Origin: G963669295 sp963669295
Lineage (GTDB): Bacteria > Bacteroidota > Bacteroidia > Flavobacteriales_D > CALLUQ01
Reading direction: 5' to 3'
Length of the DNA: 64,000 nt
Assembly (NCBI GenBank): GCA_963669295.1
Contig: OY769938.1
Span: 4,092,001 to 4,156,000, forward strand
The notes under the pieces are model-generated. The model did no database searches and was not told the DNA's origin. It worked only from the letters and a program-made list of their open reading frames with translations. Shown here in pieces: positions 15,991 to 22,762 of this stretch (position 1 is its first letter; each line of letters begins with the position of its first letter). Position numbers and translations under genes: made by a program.

Positions 15991-16908
15991 ATGATTGCTA
16001 CCGATAATACTGAATTGATAAGAGAAATTGAGGAGAAGTATGAGGCTCTGGGACAGAATCCACAAGTGTATCTTGAGGGGCTCAAATATAGTAAGTTGAT
16101 TACTTATTGGGATTATTGTGAGATCGATACATTATTGAGTTTGCAAAAAACACGTACGGTTTTGCCTGATGAGGAGGTCTTTATTGTTTACCACCAAGTA
16201 ACTGAGTTGACCTTCAAAATGATTCTTTCGGAAATAAAGCAAATAGCACATCACCCGAAGTTGAATCGTAAATTTTTCACTCAACGTGTGAGGAGAATTA
16301 ATCGTTACTTCAGTATGTTGATTTTTTCCTTTGATATTATGCGTGATGGAATGGAGCCAGAACAGTATATGAAGTTTAGAAATACTCTAACACCAGCTAG
16401 TGGTTTTCAAAGTGCTCAATATCGAATGATTGAAATTTGTTGCACGCCATTGATCAATTTGGTGGATAAACGAAAACGAGATACACTTCCATTAATGGAA
16501 ACGGAAGCTATGTTTCAACATATATACTGGCAAGCAGCAGGCACCGACCCTGTAACTGGAGAAAAATCACTTACCCTAAAACTTTTTGAAGAAAAGTACC
16601 TACCCACCTTCACACAGATGTCTAAAGCGTATGAAGACAAAAATTTATGGGAGTGTTTTTATCGACTACCTAAAAAGGAGAAGTCAGAAGAGCTTGTTGA
16701 TGCACTGAAACAATTAGATCTAAAGGTAAATGTAGAATGGCCTCTGGTTCACTTCCGAACTGCTGAGAAATATCTTGATAGCGGAAAAAGCACGGAAGAA
16801 GCTACTGGAGGGAGTGATTGGAAAAAATACATGCACCCTAAGTATCAACGACGTATTTTCTTTCCTGAATTGTGGAGTGAAGAGGAACTTGAAAACTGGG
16901 GGCAATGA
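15991..16908 (+). CDS. kynA: Tryptophan 2,3-dioxygenase family protein
   Basis: A 305-residue protein of the all-alpha heme TDO family that opens the indole ring of tryptophan to N-formylkynurenine. Diagnostic stretches are YHQVTELTFKMILSEIKQI (about 62-80, with the distal His), MLIFSFDIMRDGMEPEQYMKF (partly, about 109-128), and TPASGFQSAQYRMIEICCTP (about 132-151), which forms the substrate pocket. Its C-terminal half is shorter and more divergent than in well-studied TDOs, as is usual in Bacteroidota, so substrate use is likely but not certain. The ATGA overlap at 16905-16908 couples it to a tiny membrane protein and then paaABCD. Confidence 0.88.
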   Translation: MIATDNTELIREIEEKYEALGQNPQVYLEGLKYSKLITYWDYCEIDTLLSLQKTRTVLPDEEVFIVYHQVTELTFKMILSEIKQIAHHPKLNRKFFTQRVRRINRYFSMLIFSFDIMRDGMEPEQYMKFRNTLTPASGFQSAQYRMIEICCTPLINLVDKRKRDTLPLMETEAMFQHIYWQAAGTDPVTGEKSLTLKLFEEKYLPTFTQMSKAYEDKNLWECFYRLPKKEKSEELVDALKQLDLKVNVEWPLVHFRTAEKYLDSGKSTEEATGGSDWKKYMHPKYQRRIFFPELWSEEELENWGQ

Positions 16909-17078
16909 AAAATAAATTACAAGACCATTGGCGCATTCTCTTCATCTTTCTTGGGGTACTCATTATGAATGCCTTGTTTTATTTCAGTAGTTGGTGGGGA
17001 TTGGTGGGACTGGCTCCCATTTTTATAGGAGTTTGGGGGCGTTTACCGCATTATAAAATAAGATTACAAACCCATTAA
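16905..17078 (+). CDS. 57-residue two-helix membrane protein in the TDO-paa operon
   Basis: It starts at the ATG overlapping the TDO stop: MKNKLQDHWRILFIFLGVLI. Two hydrophobic segments (about 10-29 and 31-45) flank a short turn with SSWWGLVGLAP, and it ends with the basic tail RLPHYKIRLQTH. The layout resembles DUF2892/YgaP-type short inner-membrane proteins. The paaA start lies 9 bp after its stop. The function is unknown. The tight packing in the operon and the clean reading frame support a real gene. Confidence 0.65.
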   Translation: MKNKLQDHWRILFIFLGVLIMNALFYFSSWWGLVGLAPIFIGVWGRLPHYKIRLQTH

Positions 17079-17087
17079 ATCATAACG

Positions 17088-18029
17088 ATGGAAGACGAAG
17101 AAAAATTGGCAGCGTTCCAACAGCGTATAGATAACGAAGAAAAAATTGAGCCAAAAGATTGGATGCCAGAAGATTATCGGAAGCACCTTATTCGGCAAAT
17201 TTCACAACACGCTCATTCAGAAGTAATAGGCATGCAGCCAGAAGGAAACTGGGTTACTAGATCACCAAGTTTGCGAAGTAAAAAAGTATTGTTGGCTAAG
17301 ATACAAGATGAGGGTGGACATGGATTATATCTATATAGTGCAGCTGAAACACTAGGTATTGATCGGTATGAATTACTTCAACAACTGCATACAGGGAAAG
17401 CTAAATACTCCAACATTTTTAATTATCCCTCATTAACCTGGGCAGACATTGGAGCCATAGGTTGGTTGGTTGATGGTGCTGCCATTGTGAATCAAGTGTC
17501 ACTTACCCGTACTTCATATGGGCCTTACTCACGTGCCATGGTTAGAATATGTAAAGAAGAGAGCTTTCATCAGCGGCAAGGCTATGAGATTATGACTACA
17601 ATGGCACGAGGGACTGTTGAACAAAAAAAGATGGCACAAGATGCACTCAATAGATGGTGGTGGCCATCATTAATGATGTTTGGTCCACATGATACTGATT
17701 CACCGCACAGTGCCAATGCCATGCGTTGGAAAATAAAACGTGAAACGAACGATCAATTGCGTCAGAAATTCATTGATAAGACTGTACCGCAAGCAGAATT
17801 CATAGGTCTTACGGTTCCAGATCCAGATCTAAAATTGGATGAAGAAACAGGGCATTATGAGTTTGGTGCTATTGATTGGGATGAGTTTTATCAGGTTATA
17901 CGTGGTAATGGACCTTGCAATAAGGAGCGTATGCGTCATCATATTAAAGCACACGACGATGGTGCCTGGGTGAGGGCCGCTGCTGTGGCTCATCAACAAA
18001 AACAAATGCAAAAAGAACTAGCAGTATAA
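17088..18029 (+). CDS. paaA: 1,2-phenylacetyl-CoA epoxidase, catalytic subunit PaaA
   Basis: A 313-residue diiron subunit of the multicomponent acyl-CoA epoxidase. Its helices carry the conserved carboxylate and histidine ligands, visible around DEGGHGLYLYSAAETLG (about 75-91) and KEESFHQRQGYEIM (about 161-174). The opening EPKDWMPEDYRKHLIRQISQ and HSEVIGMQPEGNWVTRSPSL are PaaA hallmarks. The usual reaction turns phenylacetyl-CoA to its ring 1,2-epoxide. It is followed by paaB, paaC and paaD, but no reductase (paaE) or later paa gene is in the window, so the true substrate here is open. Confidence 0.95.
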   Translation: MEDEEKLAAFQQRIDNEEKIEPKDWMPEDYRKHLIRQISQHAHSEVIGMQPEGNWVTRSPSLRSKKVLLAKIQDEGGHGLYLYSAAETLGIDRYELLQQLHTGKAKYSNIFNYPSLTWADIGAIGWLVDGAAIVNQVSLTRTSYGPYSRAMVRICKEESFHQRQGYEIMTTMARGTVEQKKMAQDALNRWWWPSLMMFGPHDTDSPHSANAMRWKIKRETNDQLRQKFIDKTVPQAEFIGLTVPDPDLKLDEETGHYEFGAIDWDEFYQVIRGNGPCNKERMRHHIKAHDDGAWVRAAAVAHQQKQMQKELAV

Positions 18030-18051
18030 TACTAGCACAAAAGATATCATT

Positions 18052-18342
18052 ATGAATCAATCAGATCAAGGCCCACTGTGGGAAGTATTTATCCAAAGTA
18101 AAACGGGTTTGCCGTATAAGCATGCAGGAAGTGTTCATGCATACGATGGGGAAATGGCTTTGCAAAATGCCCGTGACCTATACACCCGTCGCCAGGAAGG
18201 ACGAGCTATATGGGTGGTACGTGCCGATGCTATTGTGTCATCTCTGCCAGAAGATGAATCCTCCTTTTTCGATCCAGCAGATGATAAAATATACCGACAC
18301 CCTACTTTTTACTCAGTTCCGGAAGGTGTAAAACACATGTAA
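18052..18342 (+). CDS. paaB: 1,2-phenylacetyl-CoA epoxidase subunit PaaB
   Basis: A 96-residue protein with the PaaB pattern: WEVFIQSKTGLPYKHAGSVH at the start, then the helix ALQNARDLYTRRQEGRAIWV and the strand VVRADAIVSS. PaaB bridges PaaA-PaaC heterodimers and is needed for activity. It lies 22 bp after paaA and 11 bp before paaC. Confidence 0.95.
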   Translation: MNQSDQGPLWEVFIQSKTGLPYKHAGSVHAYDGEMALQNARDLYTRRQEGRAIWVVRADAIVSSLPEDESSFFDPADDKIYRHPTFYSVPEGVKHM

Positions 18343-18353
18343 ATCGTTACAAG

Positions 18354-19112
18354 ATGACAACTCAAGAAGCATTATATAAATACTGTTTAAGGTTAGGCGA
18401 TAACAGTTTAATTCTTAGCCATCGACTTGCCGAATTGTGCAGTTGGGGACCATTTTTGGAGGAAGATATAGCGTTAACCAACATTTCGCTGGATTTAATA
18501 GGACAGGCAGAAGCCTTGTTGGGATATGCTGCCACGCTTGAAGGCAATGGGAAAACAGCTGATGATATTGCTTATTTGCGTAGCGAACGCGAATATTATA
18601 ACCATTGGTTGGTGGAGCAACCCAATATCGATTTTGGTTATGTGATTGTGCGCCAGTTTTTAAACGATGCCTGGGCTTATCACTTATACAGTCAATTGGC
18701 ATCAAGCGCTGATGAACAATTAGCGGCTATTACTGCAAAAGCTTTAAAAGAAATTCGTTACCATCTGCGGCATAGTGGTGAATGGCTCATTCGCCTGGGG
18801 GATGGAACAAAAGAAAGCCATGATCGTGTGCAAGAAGCCCTCAATGAGTTGTGGAAATATACTGGAGAGCTTTTCGAAATGGATGAGGTAGATGCTACTT
18901 TAATTACAAAAGGGATTGTACCCGATACCAATGCAATAAAAACTAATTGGAACACTACTGTAAGAGAGGTACTGGATAAAGCGACCCTTACTTTACCTGA
19001 AGATGGCTACATGGTTACTGGCAGCCGCGAAGGGATTCATAGCGAACACCTTGGCCACTTACTTTCCAATATGCAATATCTTCAACGTGCCCACCCAGGA
19101 GCACAATGGTAA
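18354..19112 (+). CDS. paaC: 1,2-phenylacetyl-CoA epoxidase structural subunit PaaC
   Basis: A 252-residue ferritin-like protein. The pattern YCLRLGDNSLILSHRLAELC (about 10-29), then EEDIALTNISLDLIGQAEAL and YHLRHSGEWLIRLGDGTKES, is diagnostic of PaaC, the non-catalytic partner of PaaA. Its end overlaps the paaD start by 7 bp, which shows translational coupling. Confidence 0.95.
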   Translation: MTTQEALYKYCLRLGDNSLILSHRLAELCSWGPFLEEDIALTNISLDLIGQAEALLGYAATLEGNGKTADDIAYLRSEREYYNHWLVEQPNIDFGYVIVRQFLNDAWAYHLYSQLASSADEQLAAITAKALKEIRYHLRHSGEWLIRLGDGTKESHDRVQEALNELWKYTGELFEMDEVDATLITKGIVPDTNAIKTNWNTTVREVLDKATLTLPEDGYMVTGSREGIHSEHLGHLLSNMQYLQRAHPGAQW

Positions 19113-19594
19113 CTGAAGATTATATATGGAAGTTATTGAACGAAGTTCCTGATCCGGAAATTCCGGTATTAAGTATTATTGACCTGGGGATTGTTCGACA
19201 AGTTGATATAGAGGGTAAGGAGGTGCAAGTAACTATTACCCCAACTTATACAGGATGTCCGGCAATGGCAGCATTTGAAAAAGACATCAAGTCAAAACTT
19301 CATCAGAATGGCATTGACGATGTTGCTGTAAAAACAATCTTTCATCCAGCCTGGACCACCGATTGGATCACTAATCAAGGGAAGAAAAAACTTAAAGATT
19401 ATGGCATTGCCCCTCCCGGATCAGCTGTTTCGAATAAGGAGGTACTCTTTTGTGATGAAGTGAAACCCATTCCTTGTCCAAGGTGTGAAGGGAGCAACAC
19501 TATTTTACAAAGCCAATTTGGCTCCACAGCTTGTAAAGCACTACATTTCTGTAATGACTGCATAGAACCCTTTGAACATTTTAAGTGTCTGTAG
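19106..19594 (+). CDS. paaD: PaaD-like Fe-S/DUF59 maturation protein of the epoxidase
   Basis: A 162-residue protein with an N-terminal MIP18/DUF59 domain (about 1-90), including EVPDPEIPVLSIIDLGIVRQ and a TYTGCPAM motif, and a C-terminal zinc-ribbon-like tail with four Cys in CPRCEGSN and CNDCIEPF (about 126-158). PaaD is needed for maturation of the epoxidase. The stop at 19592-19594 directly abuts the distal CRP/FNR box of the hsp20 promoter. Confidence 0.93.
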   Translation: MVTEDYIWKLLNEVPDPEIPVLSIIDLGIVRQVDIEGKEVQVTITPTYTGCPAMAAFEKDIKSKLHQNGIDDVAVKTIFHPAWTTDWITNQGKKKLKDYGIAPPGSAVSNKEVLFCDEVKPIPCPRCEGSNTILQSQFGSTACKALHFCNDCIEPFEHFKCL

Positions 19595-19660
19595 TTGATG
19601 AAAATCAACGAACAGATTGACCGTTTTCATTCTCGTTTTTCCATTTGTTCACCACCTTTG
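19595..19660 (+). promoter_or_regulatory. Tandem CRP/FNR-type boxes before hsp20
   Basis: The distal box TTGATGAAAATCAA (19595-19608, centre 19601.5) is a perfect match to the classical FNR consensus. The proximal box TTGACCGTTTTCAT (19617-19630, centre 19623.5) lies 22 bp further. The -7 element CACCTTTG (19653-19660) ends 36.5 bp from the proximal centre. The inferred start near 19665 leaves a 35-nt leader. Confidence 0.75.
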
Positions 19661-19699
19661 ATAAAGTAATTAAGTTGAACTAAAAATGGAGGACTAAAA

Positions 19700-20137
19700 A
19701 TGTCACTTGTAAAGAAGCATCCAAAAAATCATCCTGCATTTGGAACATTGTTTAGCGAATTGTGGGATGCTGGTCGGTTTTTTGATAACGAATTTTTTCA
19801 GAAAGATTGGTTGCCGGCCATTAATGTAAAAAGCAACGATGATCATTACGAAGTTGAAGTAGCAGTTCCCGGGTGGGACAAGGAAGACTTCAATATTTCG
19901 CTTGAACATGGTGTGCTAACCATTTCTTCGGAGCAAAAAAATGAAAGTAAAAAGGAGGAGGACAATTACACTCGAAAGGAATTTAGTTATTCTTCTTTTC
20001 GCAGATCATTTACACTTCCCGAAGATGCTCATGAAGAGAGTATTAAGGCGAAATATGAGAATGGAATACTTCGGCTAACCATCGAAAGGCTGGCAAAGAA
20101 AAATGAAAAAAGCGCCCGGGAAATAGAGATTACCTAG
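19700..20137 (+). CDS. Hsp20/alpha-crystallin family small heat shock protein
   Basis: A 145-residue ATP-independent chaperone. The alpha-crystallin domain spans about residues 40-130, with WLPAINVKSNDDHYEVEVAV, PGWDKEDFNISLEHGVLTIS, the strand region YSSFRRSFTLP, and the closing AKYENGILRLTIERL (the conserved G-I-L-x-(I/L/V) motif). A strong Shine-Dalgarno-like GGAGG at 19688-19692 sits 7 bases before the ATG, which is unusual in Bacteroidota, where such sites are weak, and suggests high expression. It has its own tandem-box promoter and a terminator after it. Confidence 0.95.
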   Translation: MSLVKKHPKNHPAFGTLFSELWDAGRFFDNEFFQKDWLPAINVKSNDDHYEVEVAVPGWDKEDFNISLEHGVLTISSEQKNESKKEEDNYTRKEFSYSSFRRSFTLPEDAHEESIKAKYENGILRLTIERLAKKNEKSAREIEIT

Positions 20138-20150
20138 GCTCAGATTGAGG

Positions 20151-20184
20151 TGAAAGGGCGGGCGTAACTGCCCTTTCATTATTT
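20151..20184 (+). terminator. Terminator after hsp20
   Basis: A 9-bp stem TGAAAGGGC (20151-20159) / GCCCTTTCA (20170-20178) with a 10-nt loop is followed by TTATTTG. It lies 13 bp after the hsp20 stop. A weak -7-like TACCTTTA (20189-20196) just behind it could start the next gene; no CRP/FNR box is found at the expected distance there. Confidence 0.75.
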
Positions 20185-20207
20185 GTACTACCTTTAAACA
20201 TAAAACC

Positions 20208-21053
20208 ATGCAAGAACTCTTAATTCCTACCGATTTTTCTCCCAATTCAAATAAAGCGATTGCTTTTGGTGTACAAGTGGCTCAAAAATTAGATGCCAAG
20301 GTTTCACTGTTGCATGTATATTCACCAACAAAAATGCAGCAAGAGAGCCTTTATAGTTTAGCAGATGGAGCAGGTAATGCTGTGCAACGTATGGAGTCGG
20401 TGGTGAACAAAGATGTACGGGAGAAGGCATTAGAACGCATGAAGGATTTGGCAGCGAATCATGGTATTCTGGAAATGCACCATCGTTTATTTTTACGAGA
20501 AGGAGCAGCATCGCACGAAATTAGGCATCTCATGACTGAGCACCCTTTTGACCTGGTGGTCATGGGAACGTTAGGCGACGTAGATAAGGGCAGTATATTT
20601 ATTGGAAGTACTACTATGAATATAGTGCGTCATTCTAAAGCTCCAGTATTGGCCGTGCCTGAAGGAGCTAAGTACAGGAAGATATCAAAAATTGTATATG
20701 CTACGGACTTGCATCACGATGATCATAAATCCATGCTAAAGCTCATTGGTTTTGCCCAACTGTTTGATGCTGAAGTGGTAATGGTGCATGTTACTGACGA
20801 AGGGGGGGAAGCGGTTGTTTATGAACAACTCTTGAAGAAGATGGTTGATAAATATGATTACCCAAAATTATCCTACGAATTGGTACATTCCAAGTACGCC
20901 TTACTAGGTATCGATGCTTATGTTATCAATCACGATATAGATATGGTAGCAGTAACTACGCATACCAAAAACATATGGGAGCGACTCACTCATCAAAGTG
21001 TTACAAAAGAACTCATGACTTTCTTGCAGCGCCCGCTATTGGTGTTTAATTAA
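20208..21053 (+). CDS. Universal stress protein with two UspA domains
   Basis: A 281-residue tandem UspA protein. The first domain starts MQELLIPTDFSPNSNKAIAF and ends with the nucleotide-binding pattern VVMGTLGDVDKGSIFIGSTT (about 111-130; G-2x-G-9x-G-(S/T)-like). The second domain begins KISKIVYATDLHHDDHKSML (about 163-182) and ends with a weaker loop (VAVTTHTKNIWERLTHQSVT), so only the first domain is likely to bind ATP. It is a cytoplasmic stress protein. Its end overlaps the converging gene by 18 bp. Confidence 0.92.
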   Translation: MQELLIPTDFSPNSNKAIAFGVQVAQKLDAKVSLLHVYSPTKMQQESLYSLADGAGNAVQRMESVVNKDVREKALERMKDLAANHGILEMHHRLFLREGAASHEIRHLMTEHPFDLVVMGTLGDVDKGSIFIGSTTMNIVRHSKAPVLAVPEGAKYRKISKIVYATDLHHDDHKSMLKLIGFAQLFDAEVVMVHVTDEGGEAVVYEQLLKKMVDKYDYPKLSYELVHSKYALLGIDAYVINHDIDMVAVTTHTKNIWERLTHQSVTKELMTFLQRPLLVFN

Positions 21054-22565
21054 GTCAAGATTTTCTTTAATGCACTCGCTGAATGATTTGTTTTCGATTT
21101 TTGAATTTAACCAGGCAATGAAGTCAAAGTATTCGAAAGCTCTATTTTCAGGCTGTTCATTTCTGATGTCAACCAATTTACTTTTGGTTGATTGAAACAA
21201 ACGAACCAGGTCTGCACGAGCATCCATTTTTAAGCTTTCGGAAAAGAAGCTCAAAATAATTTCTTCAAATTCGCTAAGTGCATTTCTTTGCGAAAAATAC
21301 CTGTAGTTAGATTTAATAAGCGATTCTACCAGGAAGTAGTTTTTAAGTTCGTAGTGTACAATAATGTTTAAAATGCGGGAGTAGCCAATTAAGTCACTTC
21401 GTATTTTTATTTTGGTATTTAGAATACGGTTGAGCCATTGTAAGGCTAAACGATATTTTTCTGCACCGAAATAAATAAAAAACACGTAAAACTTAATCAA
21501 TAGCCTCATTTCACCATCAATTCGACTCCCTAGGTGATCAAGCTCTTTTTCCATTTCAGGAATGAACTCAAGTCCTTTTTCAAAATCGCCAGTACTAACA
21601 CATAGACGCAATTCGTTGCGCCACGTAGCAATAAACATTCGTACGCGATCTTCAATGGTGCGAGGTTTGATTTTTTTCAATTGTTGAATGACATCAAAAC
21701 ACTCATCAAATCGATTCAAACTTTTTAAACTTAGTATAATATTGTTGTGAAGAATAGCATATGTGCCGAGGTTTTCTTGTAAATAAACATCACTTTCCTC
21801 AAATACAGATTTTTGCTGTAACAATGTTTTGTAAGCCATTTCATGTTTCCCCGTAATCAGATAGATCATAGAACGAACGGCATAATAAGAAAGCTTTGAT
21901 GGTCGTTGTTCTGGAACTTCCCCATCCAATAAAGGTTCACTAAGAAAAGAGGTAAAGTAATTAATTTCTGCTTGTGTTGTTGGAAATCCTTTTTTTCTGT
22001 AAGAGTTTACTGCTTGATACTGTAAGTTTCTATGGCGGATAAATTGCTGAATACACTCTAAATAATATAACTCTTCCTGGAGTACATGCTCGAAATAGGT
22101 CTTGTCAACATAAATAAATCCAGTAGCATTTTGAATGCGATAGTCCCAATCAAGTGCTGTAAGATAGGCTTGATAATCATCATGGTTTTTAGCCATTTGT
22201 TTAGCACTTATCACTAATTCATTACAGTCGCTGTACAATCCCTTATGATAAAGGATACTGATATTACTAAATAATTGATTAAGCTTAATTTCAAGTCTTC
22301 TTTCAGCGTGATAGCTTCCAAGGCTTTTTAGGATAAGTTTGTATAAGTAGTTTTTGGTAACTGGTAATTGTTTCGCAAAAGTTTCATTTTTGAATTTCTT
22401 CTTTATGCGTTGCTCATCATATTCTTTTTGCTTATCCAATGCATCAAATAAACGCAAGTAATTGTTGGAGGATTTAGTAGAGTGAATAGAGGCAAATTTT
22501 TTGAAATACCCTTTCTCATTTCCATCCATCGACTTGATTAAATCAAATAAACTGCTATTCTTCAT
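21036..22565 (-). CDS. Helical-repeat (TPR-like) protein of unknown function
   Basis: A 509-residue protein with no signal peptide and no membrane span. It starts MKNSSLFDLIKSMDGNEKGY and is almost wholly helical, with regularly spaced aromatic and Leu/Tyr positions (for example SLGSYHAERRLEIKLNQLFS and AYLTALDWDYRIQNATGF) that suggest tetratricopeptide-like hairpins, though no strict TPR consensus can be called. Similar proteins occur widely in Bacteroidota without a known role. It is monocistronic and divergent from the FG-GAP gene. A minus-strand -7-like TTAATTTG at 22610-22603 could be its promoter. Its last 18 bases overlap the Usp gene tail to tail. Confidence 0.65.
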   Translation of the reverse strand: MKNSSLFDLIKSMDGNEKGYFKKFASIHSTKSSNNYLRLFDALDKQKEYDEQRIKKKFKNETFAKQLPVTKNYLYKLILKSLGSYHAERRLEIKLNQLFSNISILYHKGLYSDCNELVISAKQMAKNHDDYQAYLTALDWDYRIQNATGFIYVDKTYFEHVLQEELYYLECIQQFIRHRNLQYQAVNSYRKKGFPTTQAEINYFTSFLSEPLLDGEVPEQRPSKLSYYAVRSMIYLITGKHEMAYKTLLQQKSVFEESDVYLQENLGTYAILHNNIILSLKSLNRFDECFDVIQQLKKIKPRTIEDRVRMFIATWRNELRLCVSTGDFEKGLEFIPEMEKELDHLGSRIDGEMRLLIKFYVFFIYFGAEKYRLALQWLNRILNTKIKIRSDLIGYSRILNIIVHYELKNYFLVESLIKSNYRYFSQRNALSEFEEIILSFFSESLKMDARADLVRLFQSTKSKLVDIRNEQPENRAFEYFDFIAWLNSKIENKSFSECIKENLDLIKHQ

Positions 22566-22685
22566 CTATAAATAGTGCTAAAATGCCTTCCCGACATTTA
22601 ATCAAATTAAGTTGTAATTGGTTGGTTTTTAGTGTTTTTTGATCGTTCCTCAGTGCTGTCCTTTTAATTTGGCCTTGAAGAAATA

Positions 22686-22717
22686 TTTGAACTCCCACGA
22701 AAGTTAGGGTAGTTTTA
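22686..22717 (+). promoter_or_regulatory. Bacteroidota-type promoter before the secreted-protein cluster
   Basis: A -33 element TTTG (22686-22689, within ATTTGA) and a -7 element TAGTTTTA (22710-22717; one mismatch to TAnnTTTG) are 20 bp apart, the normal spacing. The inferred start near 22722 gives a leader of about 41 nt to the ATG at 22763. Confidence 0.5.
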
Positions 22718-22762
22718 AGAATCGAAAATCGAATGTCTCAATTCTTACTAGTTTTTCAAGGT

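Noticed and set aside
20151..20207. Possible CRP/FNR-type control of the second Usp gene
   Set aside because: A -7-like TACCTTTA exists, but no TGA-N6-TCA box is found at 36.5 or 58.5 bp from it.
22640..22660. TTGATCGTTCCTCAG before the FG-GAP gene as a CRP/FNR box
   Set aside because: The half-sites are 7 bp apart rather than 6 and the distance to the -7 element does not fit the rule of the other promoters.
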